Source: Altererythrobacter sp. ZODW24
GTDB taxonomy: Bacteria > Pseudomonadota > Alphaproteobacteria > Sphingomonadales > Sphingomonadaceae
NCBI RefSeq assembly: GCF_003344885.1
Contig: NZ_CP031155.1
Span: 1,702,001 to 1,766,000, forward strand
Direction: 5' to 3'
Length of the DNA: 64,000 nucleotides
Shown here piece after piece: positions 55,588-64,000 of the stretch. The notes under the pieces were generated by a model. The model worked only from the letters and a program-made list of their open reading frames with translations. It was not told where the DNA came from and searched no databases. Positions within the stretch are counted from its first letter, which is position 1, and the number at the start of each line of letters is the position of its first letter. The translations under genes and the position numbers were made by a program.

Positions 55588-56943
55588 GTGCAAGCTTTCA
55601 AGCAGCTACCGCCGACCGTCCTTGCGGTTATTGTTCTGGCTGTCGCTGCGATAATTCTGGGTGGTGGCGGAAGTCCGGCACCGCGTAGCGAACTTTTACT
55701 TCAAATAGTGACTGCGGCTTGCCTGCTCGCGATGATCTTCGAGCCGTCAAGGTCTGGCGGCGAACGGCCAATTCCGCGCACCGCGTTGTTTGCTGCTGCC
55801 CTGGTGCTCGCTCTACCTCTCTTGCAGCTTGTTCCGCTACCTCCGTCTGTTTGGCAGTCCTTGCCTGGCCGGGAGCCTGCGCAAAGGGCGCTCGCACTGG
55901 TCGGAGCCGAGAGCGAATGGCGCGCCTGGTCACTTTTCCCGGGCCGAACACTGGCGGGATTGATGGCAGTGATACCAGCCGCCGTCATGTTGCTGGCTGT
56001 TAGCCGCCTTGATCCGGCAGAACGCCGCTGGATCGCGCCAGCCATAGCCGTCACCGCGATACTTTCGATCCTGCTCGGTGCCATGCAACTAGCTGGAGGA
56101 CCTGGCAGCGCATTGCGGTTCTATAGCTATTCCAACCCGGGCTTCCTCAATGGTTTTCAAGCGAACCGGAACGCTCAGGCTGACATTCTGCTGATTGGAT
56201 TGATCGCCGGTATTGTCTCGCTGGCTTCGTTTAAGACCAGTGTACGCAAGCACGCTTATGCGGTTGTGGCGGCGGCATTTGTCGCGACCTTTGCGCTCGC
56301 GATTGTTCTCACCGGATCGCGGGCAGGGATTGCTTTGCTATTGCCTGCTTCGATCACAGCAGCAGCAATTTGGTTCGGCTGGAGCCGCAGGCTGCTCGTG
56401 GCCACTGGCTTATTGGCACTGATCGGGGCCGCAGGGGCATCGTTCATCAGCGGTAATGGCAGGCTTCGTATGGTGGCCGAGCGCTTCTCATTCGAAGGCG
56501 AGGTCCGTCAGGAGTTATGGGCAGACGCTGTGTTTGCGATCGGCCAATACTGGCCTTTCGGCGCGGGGGTTGGCAGTGCAAGCCCTGTGCTAATCGCGGC
56601 TGAAAGGCTCGAGGTGGTCGATGCTACAAGGCCCAACCGGGTGCATAATGACTATCTCGAGATAGTTTTGGAGGGGGGCATATTCGCAATTGCAATGGCC
56701 TGTTGCCTTGCCGCGCTTATTATCTGGAAGGTGGTTCACCGATTGCGCAATACGGGCCGTTCGTTGATGCTGGAAAACTATCTGGCCATATCGACACTCG
56801 TGATACTCGCGCTTCATTCGATAGTGGACTATCCTTTGCGTTCGATGTCGCTGGCTATGCTTGGTGCGATGGCTGTCGGGGCATTGCTTGGACGTGAAGT
56901 GTGTGGGCCCAATGGCCCCGGCACATTGGGAAATGAAGAATGA
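55588..56943 (+). CDS. O-antigen ligase/polymerase family protein (Wzy/WaaL-like)
   Basis: A 451-residue membrane protein with about a dozen helices. The long periplasmic loop near residues 325-355 contains NRVHNDYLEIVLEGG, the histidine-containing Wzy_C signature for glycan polymerisation or ligation. A second arginine-rich loop (SGNGRLRMVAERF, about 288-300) precedes it. Start is GTG 55588 without strong Shine-Dalgarno, so the exact N-terminus is uncertain. It overlaps the export gene by four bases. Confidence 0.85.
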   Translation: MQAFKQLPPTVLAVIVLAVAAIILGGGGSPAPRSELLLQIVTAACLLAMIFEPSRSGGERPIPRTALFAAALVLALPLLQLVPLPPSVWQSLPGREPAQRALALVGAESEWRAWSLFPGRTLAGLMAVIPAAVMLLAVSRLDPAERRWIAPAIAVTAILSILLGAMQLAGGPGSALRFYSYSNPGFLNGFQANRNAQADILLIGLIAGIVSLASFKTSVRKHAYAVVAAAFVATFALAIVLTGSRAGIALLLPASITAAAIWFGWSRRLLVATGLLALIGAAGASFISGNGRLRMVAERFSFEGEVRQELWADAVFAIGQYWPFGAGVGSASPVLIAAERLEVVDATRPNRVHNDYLEIVLEGGIFAIAMACCLAALIIWKVVHRLRNTGRSLMLENYLAISTLVILALHSIVDYPLRSMSLAMLGAMAVGALLGREVCGPNGPGTLGNEE

Positions 56944-57638
56944 TCGGCAAATGTGCAGCGATGGTGGTTTTGGGAGGAGCGCTATTGCTGAGCGCATGCC
57001 AGTCGACCGCTGACAATCCCGCGATTCCGACCGGTCAGGACGCCTATTCTGCGATCCCGATTGTTGCTGAAACAGAACCGGGAAGTCTCGGTGCATTGGG
57101 TCCTGGCGATGTCCTTTCTATCGATGTGTTGCGGGAGCCGGAGCTGAGTACCGACCGGATAACCGTCGATCCCACCGGCAAGATAGAAATGCCGTTAGTT
57201 GGCGAAGTGCTAGTGACTGGCCTGACAACCGGCGAGCTCAATGATCTCCTGACCAACAGGCTGGGCGCGCGTTATTTGCGGGATCCTCGTATTGCGGTAA
57301 ATCTGGTGGAACGCCGGGCCCAAACCATCACTGTAGAAGGCGAAGTACAAAAGCCCGGTATTTTTCCGGTCACTGGAGAGATCAGCCTGCTTGGCGCTCT
57401 CGCGCTGGCTGAAAGTCCTACAGAGCTTGCCAAGGCGGATGAAATTTTTGTGTTTCGTAAAGTGGATGGTGCGCAGATGGGCGCGCGCTTTGACCTGCGG
57501 CAGTTGCGCAGTGGGCTCGCTCCTGATCCGCAAATCCTCCCGGGCGATGTGGTTGTGGTTGGTTTCTCATCACAGCGTTCGGCATTTCAGGATTTCCTCC
57601 GGGCGACCCCGCTCTTGAACATTTTCACCGTTTTCTGA
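56940..57638 (+). CDS. Polysaccharide export lipoprotein (OPX/Wza-type)
   Basis: A 232-residue outer-membrane export component. Signal with lipobox LLLSACQ (Cys about 20). LGALGPGDVLSIDVLREPELS is the poly-export domain start, and QTITVEGEVQKPGIFPVTG the SLBB domain. Shorter than Wza (about 380), similar to GumB-class proteins, and it lacks the C-terminal barrel-helix domain. Overlaps the polymerase stop; the kinase follows 25 bases later. Confidence 0.9.
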   Translation: MIGKCAAMVVLGGALLLSACQSTADNPAIPTGQDAYSAIPIVAETEPGSLGALGPGDVLSIDVLREPELSTDRITVDPTGKIEMPLVGEVLVTGLTTGELNDLLTNRLGARYLRDPRIAVNLVERRAQTITVEGEVQKPGIFPVTGEISLLGALALAESPTELAKADEIFVFRKVDGAQMGARFDLRQLRSGLAPDPQILPGDVVVVGFSSQRSAFQDFLRATPLLNIFTVF

Positions 57639-57663
57639 TGCGGCAAGAAGGAAGCATCTGAAC

Positions 57664-59853
57664 ATGGCAAACGCTCAGCAGGATGTGGCTCAGGAAGCAT
57701 TTCCGATGGCGGACGATGGCTATCCAAAGGGGCGTTCATTCTTTGACCTGACATATTTGTGGGCATTGTTCCGCCGGAACTTGTGGCTGATCCTTGCAAT
57801 GGTCGGCCTTGGTGTTGCGCTGGCACTTGCTGCGACGTTGCTCGCCACGCCGCTTTATCGCGCAACGGCGACTGTACAGGTCAACGAAGCTGCGGACCGG
57901 GTGTTGGGAGATGAAGACACTGACGCTGCGGGCAACATTTCGGATTACGAGCGGTTCCTTCAGACACAGCTTGATCTACTGACCAGCCGGGCACTGGCAG
58001 AGCGGGTGGAAAAATCGCTCGAATTGTCTGAGGATATGGTTTTCTTCGAGGCCCAAGGCGTTGCGGCAAGTAGCCTGCCTTCATCTCGCGAAGAGAGGGC
58101 CAAGATGGCCATCTGGATGCTGCGTTCAGGGCTTAGTGCGGAGCGCCCGCGTAACACGCGCGTTGTGCCGATTGCGTTTGAATCCGGGGATGGAGCTGTC
58201 TCTGCGAAAGTCGTAAACGCCTTTGCAGAACAATTTATTCAGGCCAGCCTGCAAAGCAAATATGACAGCTCGGCCTATGCCCGCGGCTTTGTCTCTGACC
58301 AACTTACGGAAGCCAAACAACGGCTGGAGACTTCGGAGCAGGCGGTGAATAGCTATGCCCGCGAGAAGGGGCTCATCCGGCTTGCCGATCCAACGGATTC
58401 TGACTCTGCTACAAACAGCAGCCGCTCGATCACGACCGTCAGTTTGATACAGGCGAACGAAGCAGCGATCCAAGCAAAGGCCAACAGAATTGCAGCGGAG
58501 GCTCGCTGGAATGCGGTTTCGCGGTCATCGCTCTTCAGTTCGCAAGCCGTTCTGGGCGATCCAACTGTTGCGGGGTTGCTCGCCAGTCGTTCACGAATTG
58601 AGGCAGCACTGGCTGAGGAGCGTTCCCGCAGACTGGATGAACATCCGGCAGTCGAGGCGCGGTTGGCTGAACTGCAACAGGTTAAGGCTGACCTGAACCG
58701 CGCGGCCAATAATGTTCGCCAGTCGATCCGATCACAATATGATGCAGCGCTTGCGGCAGAAAAACAGCTCGCATCCCAGGTAAACCAGTTCAAGGGCGAG
58801 ACGCTTTCAGAACAAGATAGCTCGGTCCAATATGCACTGCTCGCCAGAGAGGCCGACACCAATCGTCAGCTGTATGACGAATTGTTGCAGCGCTATAAGC
58901 AACTCAACGCGGCGGCTGGTATTAGCGCGAGCAATATAACAATTATTGATCGGGCGCAGGTGCCTTCCGTCCCGTCATCGCCCAGCCTTCTTTTCAATCT
59001 TGCGCTTGGCTTGCTGCTGGGCGGAGCGGCGGCGGCCGTTGCTGTCCTGCTGCGGACGGAGTTTGACGATTCTATTCGGGTCCCCGAGGATGTCGAAGAG
59101 AAGCTTGATCTTTCGCTACTGGGCGTCGTGCCGGATGAAGGAGCCGATGATCTTGATGCGCTGCTTGATGATCCCAAATCGGTGATTTCAGAGGCTTATG
59201 GTTCGTTGCGTGGCAATTTGCTGTTTGCCACCCCCGAAGGCTTACCCCCGACCTTGCTGGTCACGAGCAGCCAGCCTAGCGAAGGCAAATCGACGACAAG
59301 CCGCGCGCTTGCCGGCAGCTTCGCGCGCATCGGCAAAAAAGTCATATTGGTTGATGCCGATATTCGGCGGCCTTCTCTGCACGGTCAGTTGGGCGTGGCC
59401 AATAAGGTTGGATTGACGTCAGTTCTGACGGGTCAGGCTATGCTTTCCGGCGTAGTCCAAACAAGCGAAGAGCTTGGCTACGACTACTTGACTGCTGGCC
59501 CCACGCCTACGGCGCCGTCGGAACTGCTAGCTTCAACCCGGATGCAGCCGTTGATTGACGAACTTGCTGACCAATATGATCTCGTGATTGTCGATTCCTC
59601 ACCAGTGCTTGGTCTGGCTGATGCGCCAACCTTATCCGCGCTGGTCGATGGGGTGATCTTCGTTGTTGAGGCTGGTAGTGGACGCCGCGGTGCGCTGAAA
59701 TCCTCGTTGCGCAGGTTGAAAACGATGCGCCCCAATATTCTAGGCGCAGTACTCACTAAATTCGACACCAGGAATGCGGCCAACAGTTACTCCAGCTATT
59801 ACGGCAACGATCAGTACCAATATCGTGCCAAGCCTGACGCTGCGAATGGGTAA
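57664..59853 (+). CDS. Polysaccharide co-polymerase with tyrosine kinase (Wzc/ExoP-like)
   Basis: A 729-residue inner-membrane protein controlling chain length and export. A Wzz domain with helix 1 near residues 38-60 and a long periplasmic coiled region (to about 430) leads to helix 2 (about 437-460), then a cytoplasmic BY-kinase: Walker A TSSQPSEGKSTT (about 537), Walker A' KKVILVDADIRRPS, Walker B LVIVDSSP. The C-terminal tail has a tyrosine cluster (SYSSYYGNDQYQYR) for autophosphorylation. It partners the OPX protein encoded just before. Confidence 0.95.
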   Translation: MANAQQDVAQEAFPMADDGYPKGRSFFDLTYLWALFRRNLWLILAMVGLGVALALAATLLATPLYRATATVQVNEAADRVLGDEDTDAAGNISDYERFLQTQLDLLTSRALAERVEKSLELSEDMVFFEAQGVAASSLPSSREERAKMAIWMLRSGLSAERPRNTRVVPIAFESGDGAVSAKVVNAFAEQFIQASLQSKYDSSAYARGFVSDQLTEAKQRLETSEQAVNSYAREKGLIRLADPTDSDSATNSSRSITTVSLIQANEAAIQAKANRIAAEARWNAVSRSSLFSSQAVLGDPTVAGLLASRSRIEAALAEERSRRLDEHPAVEARLAELQQVKADLNRAANNVRQSIRSQYDAALAAEKQLASQVNQFKGETLSEQDSSVQYALLAREADTNRQLYDELLQRYKQLNAAAGISASNITIIDRAQVPSVPSSPSLLFNLALGLLLGGAAAAVAVLLRTEFDDSIRVPEDVEEKLDLSLLGVVPDEGADDLDALLDDPKSVISEAYGSLRGNLLFATPEGLPPTLLVTSSQPSEGKSTTSRALAGSFARIGKKVILVDADIRRPSLHGQLGVANKVGLTSVLTGQAMLSGVVQTSEELGYDYLTAGPTPTAPSELLASTRMQPLIDELADQYDLVIVDSSPVLGLADAPTLSALVDGVIFVVEAGSGRRGALKSSLRRLKTMRPNILGAVLTKFDTRNAANSYSSYYGNDQYQYRAKPDAANG

Positions 59854-59861
59854 CTGGGTGA

Positions 59862-61019
59862 ATGGCTAGACGCCAAACTAGTCGGCTTGGCCGCATCGGC
59901 GCAGTCACCTTGGTCGCAGCCTTCCTATGCGGCTCGATAGGGAGCGGCTTGGACCGTATTGGCACCAAATCGGCAGGTGCGATGAGTGCGGTTCCCAAGC
60001 TCTTTGCCGATGCTTCGCTTGGCTCTGCAGCTCTCCGGCATATCGCGAACGAACAGTATGCCGAAGCGGAGGCGACGGCATCTGCCGCGGTGCGGCGTTC
60101 GCCGCTCGAACCTGCAAGGTCGGGCGCATTGGGCACAGCTCGGCTTGCGCTAGGCAAACGCGGCCCCGCCGATCAAGCATTCCGGGTATCAGGCGGGCTC
60201 GGCTGGCATGATCCGCTGACCCAGCTCTACTGGTTGCAGGTTGCACTTGATCGCGGAGAATATGACATCGCAGCCGAGCGCCTTGACGCGCTTATGCGAG
60301 ACAACCCCGCCGAAGCACGGCGGCCCGAACTTTTTGCCGGGCTGTCTGCCACCGCAGCGGGGCAGCGCGCGCTTGCGTCGCGGTTGAAGGCTGCTCCAAG
60401 TTGGCGTGACGCCTACTTCCTACCCGCTGCAGAAACCCCGGTGAGTGAGCTGCGCGCGCGGGCGGCGGTCCTCCGGCAATTGGACGATAAGCCGGTTCTG
60501 GGTTGCAAGGCTGGGGCCCCCTTGGCCGACCGGATGGTCAGGTCAGGCGAGCCTGCTTTGGGCGCTTCGATATGGCGTGAACAATGTCCGGAAGCTGATG
60601 ATGGCTTGCTGTTTGATCCCGGCCTCTCGCGCGCTGGGGTGCGGCGCCTTTCACCCTTCGCATGGGTGAAATATGGCGATGGAGTTTCGGACTCTCATAA
60701 TGGCGGCGTTACACTCGATACTGCGGTCAGTTTCACGCGCCGCTTCGCCAGCCAGTTGATTGTGCTGGAACCGGGCAATTACACGCTCGCATGGAGCGCG
60801 GCAGATGAAAGCGGCGAACCAAGTGACCGGATAGTCGCGGCTTTCGGATGCACGGCTGACACACCCGTCCAGCTCACATCAGAGCGCCGCGCGGGTACCA
60901 AATACCAAGCAGAGATCAGCGTTACCGCTGCATGCTCTAGCCAATATCTGGCCTTGTCGCTGAGGCCGGGGAACGGGGCTGTGAAGCTTACAGAATTGAC
61001 GCTGGCAGCTGGTTCTTAG
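59862..61019 (+). CDS. Unknown TPR-like exported protein in the EPS cluster
   Basis: A 385-residue protein with one N-terminal hydrophobic helix (about residues 12-30). About residues 50-170 are alanine-rich helix pairs like TPR repeats (QYAEAEATASAAVRRSPLEPARSGALG). The last 130 residues (SPFAWVKYGDGVSDSHNGGVTLD to the end) look like a beta-rich domain and contain cysteines in FGCTADT and TAACSSQ. No family is recognised; position after the kinase suggests a role in EPS assembly or secretion. Confidence 0.65.
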   Translation: MARRQTSRLGRIGAVTLVAAFLCGSIGSGLDRIGTKSAGAMSAVPKLFADASLGSAALRHIANEQYAEAEATASAAVRRSPLEPARSGALGTARLALGKRGPADQAFRVSGGLGWHDPLTQLYWLQVALDRGEYDIAAERLDALMRDNPAEARRPELFAGLSATAAGQRALASRLKAAPSWRDAYFLPAAETPVSELRARAAVLRQLDDKPVLGCKAGAPLADRMVRSGEPALGASIWREQCPEADDGLLFDPGLSRAGVRRLSPFAWVKYGDGVSDSHNGGVTLDTAVSFTRRFASQLIVLEPGNYTLAWSAADESGEPSDRIVAAFGCTADTPVQLTSERRAGTKYQAEISVTAACSSQYLALSLRPGNGAVKLTELTLAAGS

Positions 61020-61582
61020 CGCTCTTTGATGACTCGCTGTTTGATCAGTACCGCCGGGTTCCCGCGATAGACACCGTTCTTTTCCGTATCATGGAATGCC
61101 GCGCATCGCCCGCCAAGCACCGAACCGTCGGCGATTTTTACGCCCGGCCCGACGAAAGCTTCTGCCGCTATCCAGCAATTCTCGCCAATCACGATCGGCC
61201 GCAATATCAACTGGAAATCAGGATCGGAAATATCGTGTGTTCCAGCGCAAATATGCGCTCTTTGCGATACGACGCTGCGCGCACCAATCGTGATGTGCGC
61301 TTGATTATAGATCACCGCGCCCGGCCCGATCAGTGCTTTCTCGCCCAGCGTCACATTGGCCGGCAACCAGATTTGTGTGCTGCCATAAACCCGCGCACCC
61401 GGTGCGACTTTTGCGCCAAAGCAGCGCAGGATAAATGCTCTCCATCCGTGCAATGGGGGCGGAGTCCAGCGCGCTAGCAGCAGCCAAGTCAGGTTCCAGA
61501 CCGCGCGAGCCATCCTGTTGCCAAGCGAAAAACTCGGACCGCCGTCCATTGGCTTGGCCTCGCTTGCATCAAGCAGACTCAC
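61016..61582 (-). CDS. Putative acetyltransferase, WcaF-like left-handed beta-helix
   Basis: A 188-residue hexapeptide-repeat enzyme. The repeats run from about residue 56 to 160 (GAKVAPGARVYGSTQIWLP, ALIGPGAVIYN, AHITIGARSVVSQ, GPGVKIADGSVLGG). The colanic-acid-type segment HGWRAFILRCFGAKV and HICAGTHDISDPDF are family features, the latter carrying the catalytic histidine. Likely O-acetylates a glycan precursor. Its stop overlaps the plus-strand gene by four bases, and its start overlaps the glycosyltransferase stop. Confidence 0.88.
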   Translation of the reverse strand: MSLLDASEAKPMDGGPSFSLGNRMARAVWNLTWLLLARWTPPPLHGWRAFILRCFGAKVAPGARVYGSTQIWLPANVTLGEKALIGPGAVIYNQAHITIGARSVVSQRAHICAGTHDISDPDFQLILRPIVIGENCWIAAEAFVGPGVKIADGSVLGGRCAAFHDTEKNGVYRGNPAVLIKQRVIKER

Positions 61583-62859
61583 GAAGCAGATTCCGCACCG
61601 CGCGCTTGAGCGATGCTATCCTGGTAAAACGTGATCCAGCGGCGTGCGATACTGACGCTGGAAAACTCGCCGCTGGCTAGCCCGTTGGCCGCATCTGACA
61701 TTCTCACCCACTCCCTCTCATCCATGGTTAGCGCGCTTCGCAATGCGCTTTCAACCGATGCAGCCGTCATGCCGCAATCAATCGCCGCTTCGGCGTCGTA
61801 GCCCGATGGTAGGTTGCACGCCTGCGACATCAGTGTCGGCGTCCCTTTCGCCCAAGCCTCAAGCACGACCACAGGCAGACCTTCGCTCATTGACGGCAGC
61901 ACAAGAAAGCGGGCTTTGCCAAAGAGCTGGTCCTTTTCTGCACCGAATGCCGGGCCTACAAAGCGGACGGTATCCGGCATGCTGGCCAGCTGGGACCTCA
62001 GAGCCTCAACATCCGCTGCATCGCCCCAGCCCGCGATGGTTAGGCGTGCGCCAGCTGTGTTGACGACCTCTGCTGCTGCCAGCCAGCCATCTACCAACGC
62101 CGCGATGTTCTTTTTCGGATGAATGCGCCCGAGATAGAGAAATTCGGGTGCTCGCATGGAGGACGCGGGCGGCGCTGGGACAGGTCCCGCATTGGGAATG
62201 ATGGTGCTATCCGTTCGCCCACTCTCATCTGCGATGTCATGGGCTTCGCGGCTCGTAAGTGCGTGCAATGCAGTTGCCGCTCGCCAAGATGCGCGCTCGT
62301 AACCCGTCCGGGCAAGCGCTTTCTTCCATTTACCGCGCGCCGTGATCCATGGATCAAGCATGCCGTGGGGACTGATCAGATATGCGCCGCCTGTCCGCCT
62401 CGACCAGAGATACCCCGCACGGGAAGGATATTGCCAAATTCCGTGCAAGTGGAGGCAATCCAATTCAGCCTCGACCAAGCGGGTGAGCAAGCCAGGCGCA
62501 AATCCGATTTGCCGCGGCCCCGAAACGGGCGAGTGTGAAACTGGAATGGAGCCAAATCGCCCGGCATCTTCCGCCGAAAACTCGTCTTCGAGGGCAAAGA
62601 TCATCGGCAGCCCGCCGCTTTCCTTGATGATTGCTGCCTGCGCTACAACGGCTTCGAACACACCGCCGCCCAGCCGCGATGCAGAAGCGGTGAGCAAACC
62701 AATGCGCTTTCCGGTTAGATCGTTAGTGACGATGTCAGAGCTCGTTTTCTGGCGACTGCACTGGGCGGCGGTGCGCGCGCGGAATGAGCGCTGCCGTAGA
62801 TTGCGCTCTGCCAGCTGCCGTTCGCGCGTCCGATAGCCTTGGTTTCGGCGCAGGAACAT
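61579..62859 (-). CDS. GT4-family glycosyltransferase
   Basis: A glycosyltransferase with GT-B fold. The N-terminal domain begins KRIGLLTASASRLGGGVFEA; LYLGRIHPKKN (about residue 250) and SEGLPVVVLEAWAKGTP (about 335-351, the EX7E motif) identify group 4 transferases. Start is unclear: the only ATG (62859) lies 125 bases inside the upstream gene and puts GGGAG directly against the codon, while the best conserved N-terminus begins near 62715 without ATG, GTG or TTG in the right place. Coordinates use the ATG. Confidence 0.8.
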   Translation of the reverse strand: MFLRRNQGYRTRERQLAERNLRQRSFRARTAAQCSRQKTSSDIVTNDLTGKRIGLLTASASRLGGGVFEAVVAQAAIIKESGGLPMIFALEDEFSAEDAGRFGSIPVSHSPVSGPRQIGFAPGLLTRLVEAELDCLHLHGIWQYPSRAGYLWSRRTGGAYLISPHGMLDPWITARGKWKKALARTGYERASWRAATALHALTSREAHDIADESGRTDSTIIPNAGPVPAPPASSMRAPEFLYLGRIHPKKNIAALVDGWLAAAEVVNTAGARLTIAGWGDAADVEALRSQLASMPDTVRFVGPAFGAEKDQLFGKARFLVLPSMSEGLPVVVLEAWAKGTPTLMSQACNLPSGYDAEAAIDCGMTAASVESALRSALTMDEREWVRMSDAANGLASGEFSSVSIARRWITFYQDSIAQARGAESAS

Positions 62860-64000
62860 CTCCCATCAGCCTAGCAACGAATTTCCACACAATGACCGGG
62901 GCCATCATGAATAGCCCCATTCTCAGCAATGTTATCGGATATCCGTCCCGGTAGAAGATGATGAGCATGGGAATGAAGCAGAGGAATGCTGCAGTCTGAA
63001 ACGCCGTCTGTCGGCTGAGCATGAACCAGTTGTAGAGTGCGCCAAGCAAGCCGCCCCAAAGCGCGCACCAAAGTGCAACGCCCGCGAAGCCGAGCTGCGT
63101 CCACCCTTCACCTGGCAGCGACCGGGTCATCCCGATCGGGAAGCCGTAGTCATAGAGGTTGAACAAGCGGATCGGTTGGCCAATCGGCTTGTCGCGCCAG
63201 ATTGATCGCGGGATTGGTTCCGTGAAAATCTGCAATTGGCCGACAAAGTATTCGTAAGTTCCGGTTTTGCGCGGGACCGTATGAACCAGATATTCGGTAA
63301 ATTCGAGATTTCCCAAATCCATGCCCTCAAGCGGAGCAAGAGGTATCTGTTCCCAAGCATCCGCTTCGACTGCGGCTTGCTCGCCGCCCAGAGCGCCGCG
63401 TAGGCCAGCGCCTCGATCGAAGCCGACGACATTGAAGATCATTGCTGCGCCCGCGACGAGGGTTAGCACTTTCCATTCGAACCACTGCTTACGCTTTTCG
63501 TATAGGTAGAAACAAGCTAGGCCAAACAGGACCATGATAATCGGCCCGCGCCCGCCGGTGCCCGCACGGAAGAAGACAAAAACGATCAGCGGAATAAGGG
63601 AATACCACCGGAAACGACCGAACCACGCGATTAACAAGGTAATCGGCACGAGAGCGATTTGGGCCTGTTTGACATAACCACTGCCAGATACATTGACCGT
63701 GGTTCCGGTGGCCATATCGAGCTCATACCCCAGCGAGCCGGCTGACCTGTCGATCCACAGGGCATAAAGAGAATAGATCGCAATCGGAGCGAAGATCGCA
63801 ATGGTGACGGCCAGCGGCCGCCGCAGTGCCACCAAGCGTTTCGTCTGGAATGCATCGCGGTTCCAACGCATAGGCGCGCGCCCAAACCACATTGATGCAG
63901 CAGCGAAAGCGATCAAGCCGAGGTTCGTAACGACCAGCGTTGTCACCTTGTCGGCCTCGCTCGGAACGAACTCAAAGACCCGGTAAATCAGCGTGTAATC
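62735..64000 (-). CDS. Polysaccharide polymerase-like membrane protein, 5' end outside window
   Basis: At least 421 residues are encoded; the frame is open to the edge, so the N-terminus is missing. About nine helices alternate with periplasmic loops. The cytoplasmic-type GTGGRGPIIMVLFGLACFY and the loop TEPIPRSIWRDKPIG resemble oligosaccharide repeat-unit polymerases (Wzy, EpsG-like). The last 40 residues are polar (PAPKPRLSDARTAAGRAQ). It overlaps the GT4 gene, showing a common transcript. Confidence 0.72.
   Translation of the reverse strand, partial: DYTLIYRVFEFVPSEADKVTTLVVTNLGLIAFAAASMWFGRAPMRWNRDAFQTKRLVALRRPLAVTIAIFAPIAIYSLYALWIDRSAGSLGYELDMATGTTVNVSGSGYVKQAQIALVPITLLIAWFGRFRWYSLIPLIVFVFFRAGTGGRGPIIMVLFGLACFYLYEKRKQWFEWKVLTLVAGAAMIFNVVGFDRGAGLRGALGGEQAAVEADAWEQIPLAPLEGMDLGNLEFTEYLVHTVPRKTGTYEYFVGQLQIFTEPIPRSIWRDKPIGQPIRLFNLYDYGFPIGMTRSLPGEGWTQLGFAGVALWCALWGGLLGALYNWFMLSRQTAFQTAAFLCFIPMLIIFYRDGYPITLLRMGLFMMAPVIVWKFVARLMGDVPAPKPRLSDARTAAGRAQSTAALIPRAHRRPVQSPENEL

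Noticed and set aside
1-64000. CRISPR array, insertion sequence or prophage
   Set aside because: No regularly spaced repeats, transposase, integrase or phage structural motif was found on either strand.

Overview
The window is chromosomal DNA of an alphaproteobacterium, most likely of the Sphingomonadales (Erythrobacteraceae-like). The reasons are inference from gene content: a very large NAD-glutamate dehydrogenase, an ECF sigma/NrsF (DUF1109) pair, a CYP153-like P450, a DUF3576 lipoprotein, PhaB beside a ribbon-helix-helix protein, and frequent TTG/GTG starts in G+C-rich coding sequence. I saw no insertion sequence, integrase, phage gene or CRISPR array. Both edges cut genes: the end of an IHF beta subunit on the left and a polysaccharide polymerase-like membrane protein on the right.

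Layout. 1-7.3 kb: ihfB end, CPA2 antiporter, tRNA-Leu(UAA), tandem PilZ protein, a flavoprotein/GtrA/GT-C membrane cassette, and a Tat-type lipoprotein MsrB. 7.3-13.4 kb: CYP153-like P450 behind a NatAB-like ABC exporter, queG, and a ferredoxin-reductase-type flavoprotein. 13.4-18.1 kb: 1564-residue NAD-glutamate dehydrogenase. 18.4-22.9 kb: a compact minus-strand run of seven genes (small membrane protein, 205-residue membrane protein, XRE regulator, two alpha/beta hydrolases, TPR protein, luciferase-like oxidoreductase) behind paired inverted repeats. 23-35.8 kb: phoD, thrS with a threonine-rich leader peptide and attenuator, TauE/SafE exporter, DUF1223, agmatine deiminase, M28 peptidase, glnE-bcp, and an M23 peptidase.

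37.5-41.6 kb is the most distinctive region: a minus-strand operon of the bufferin (BufABC/HvfABC) type. It reads lipidated DUF2282 peptide, secreted DUF2282 peptide, DUF692 enzyme (MNIO family), DUF2063 partner, DoxX protein, ECF sigma factor, NrsF anti-sigma. A GTAACC-N16-CGAA element upstream matches the promoter motif known for Caulobacter SigF, so the operon probably controls itself. Its unusual part is a lipoprotein copy of the metal-binding peptide that keeps the same core as the secreted copy. A YqiJ/flotillin pair diverges from it.

44-53.4 kb is housekeeping: galU, murA, phaB, leuS-lptE-holA. 53.5-64 kb is an exopolysaccharide/capsule locus. A plus-strand module holds the initiating sugar transferase, a small secreted protein, an O-antigen ligase/polymerase, an OPX export protein, a Wzc-like tyrosine kinase and an unknown TPR-like protein. 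A convergent minus-strand module holds an acetyltransferase, a GT4 glycosyltransferase and a second polymerase-like protein. GalU, which makes UDP-glucose, could feed this locus.
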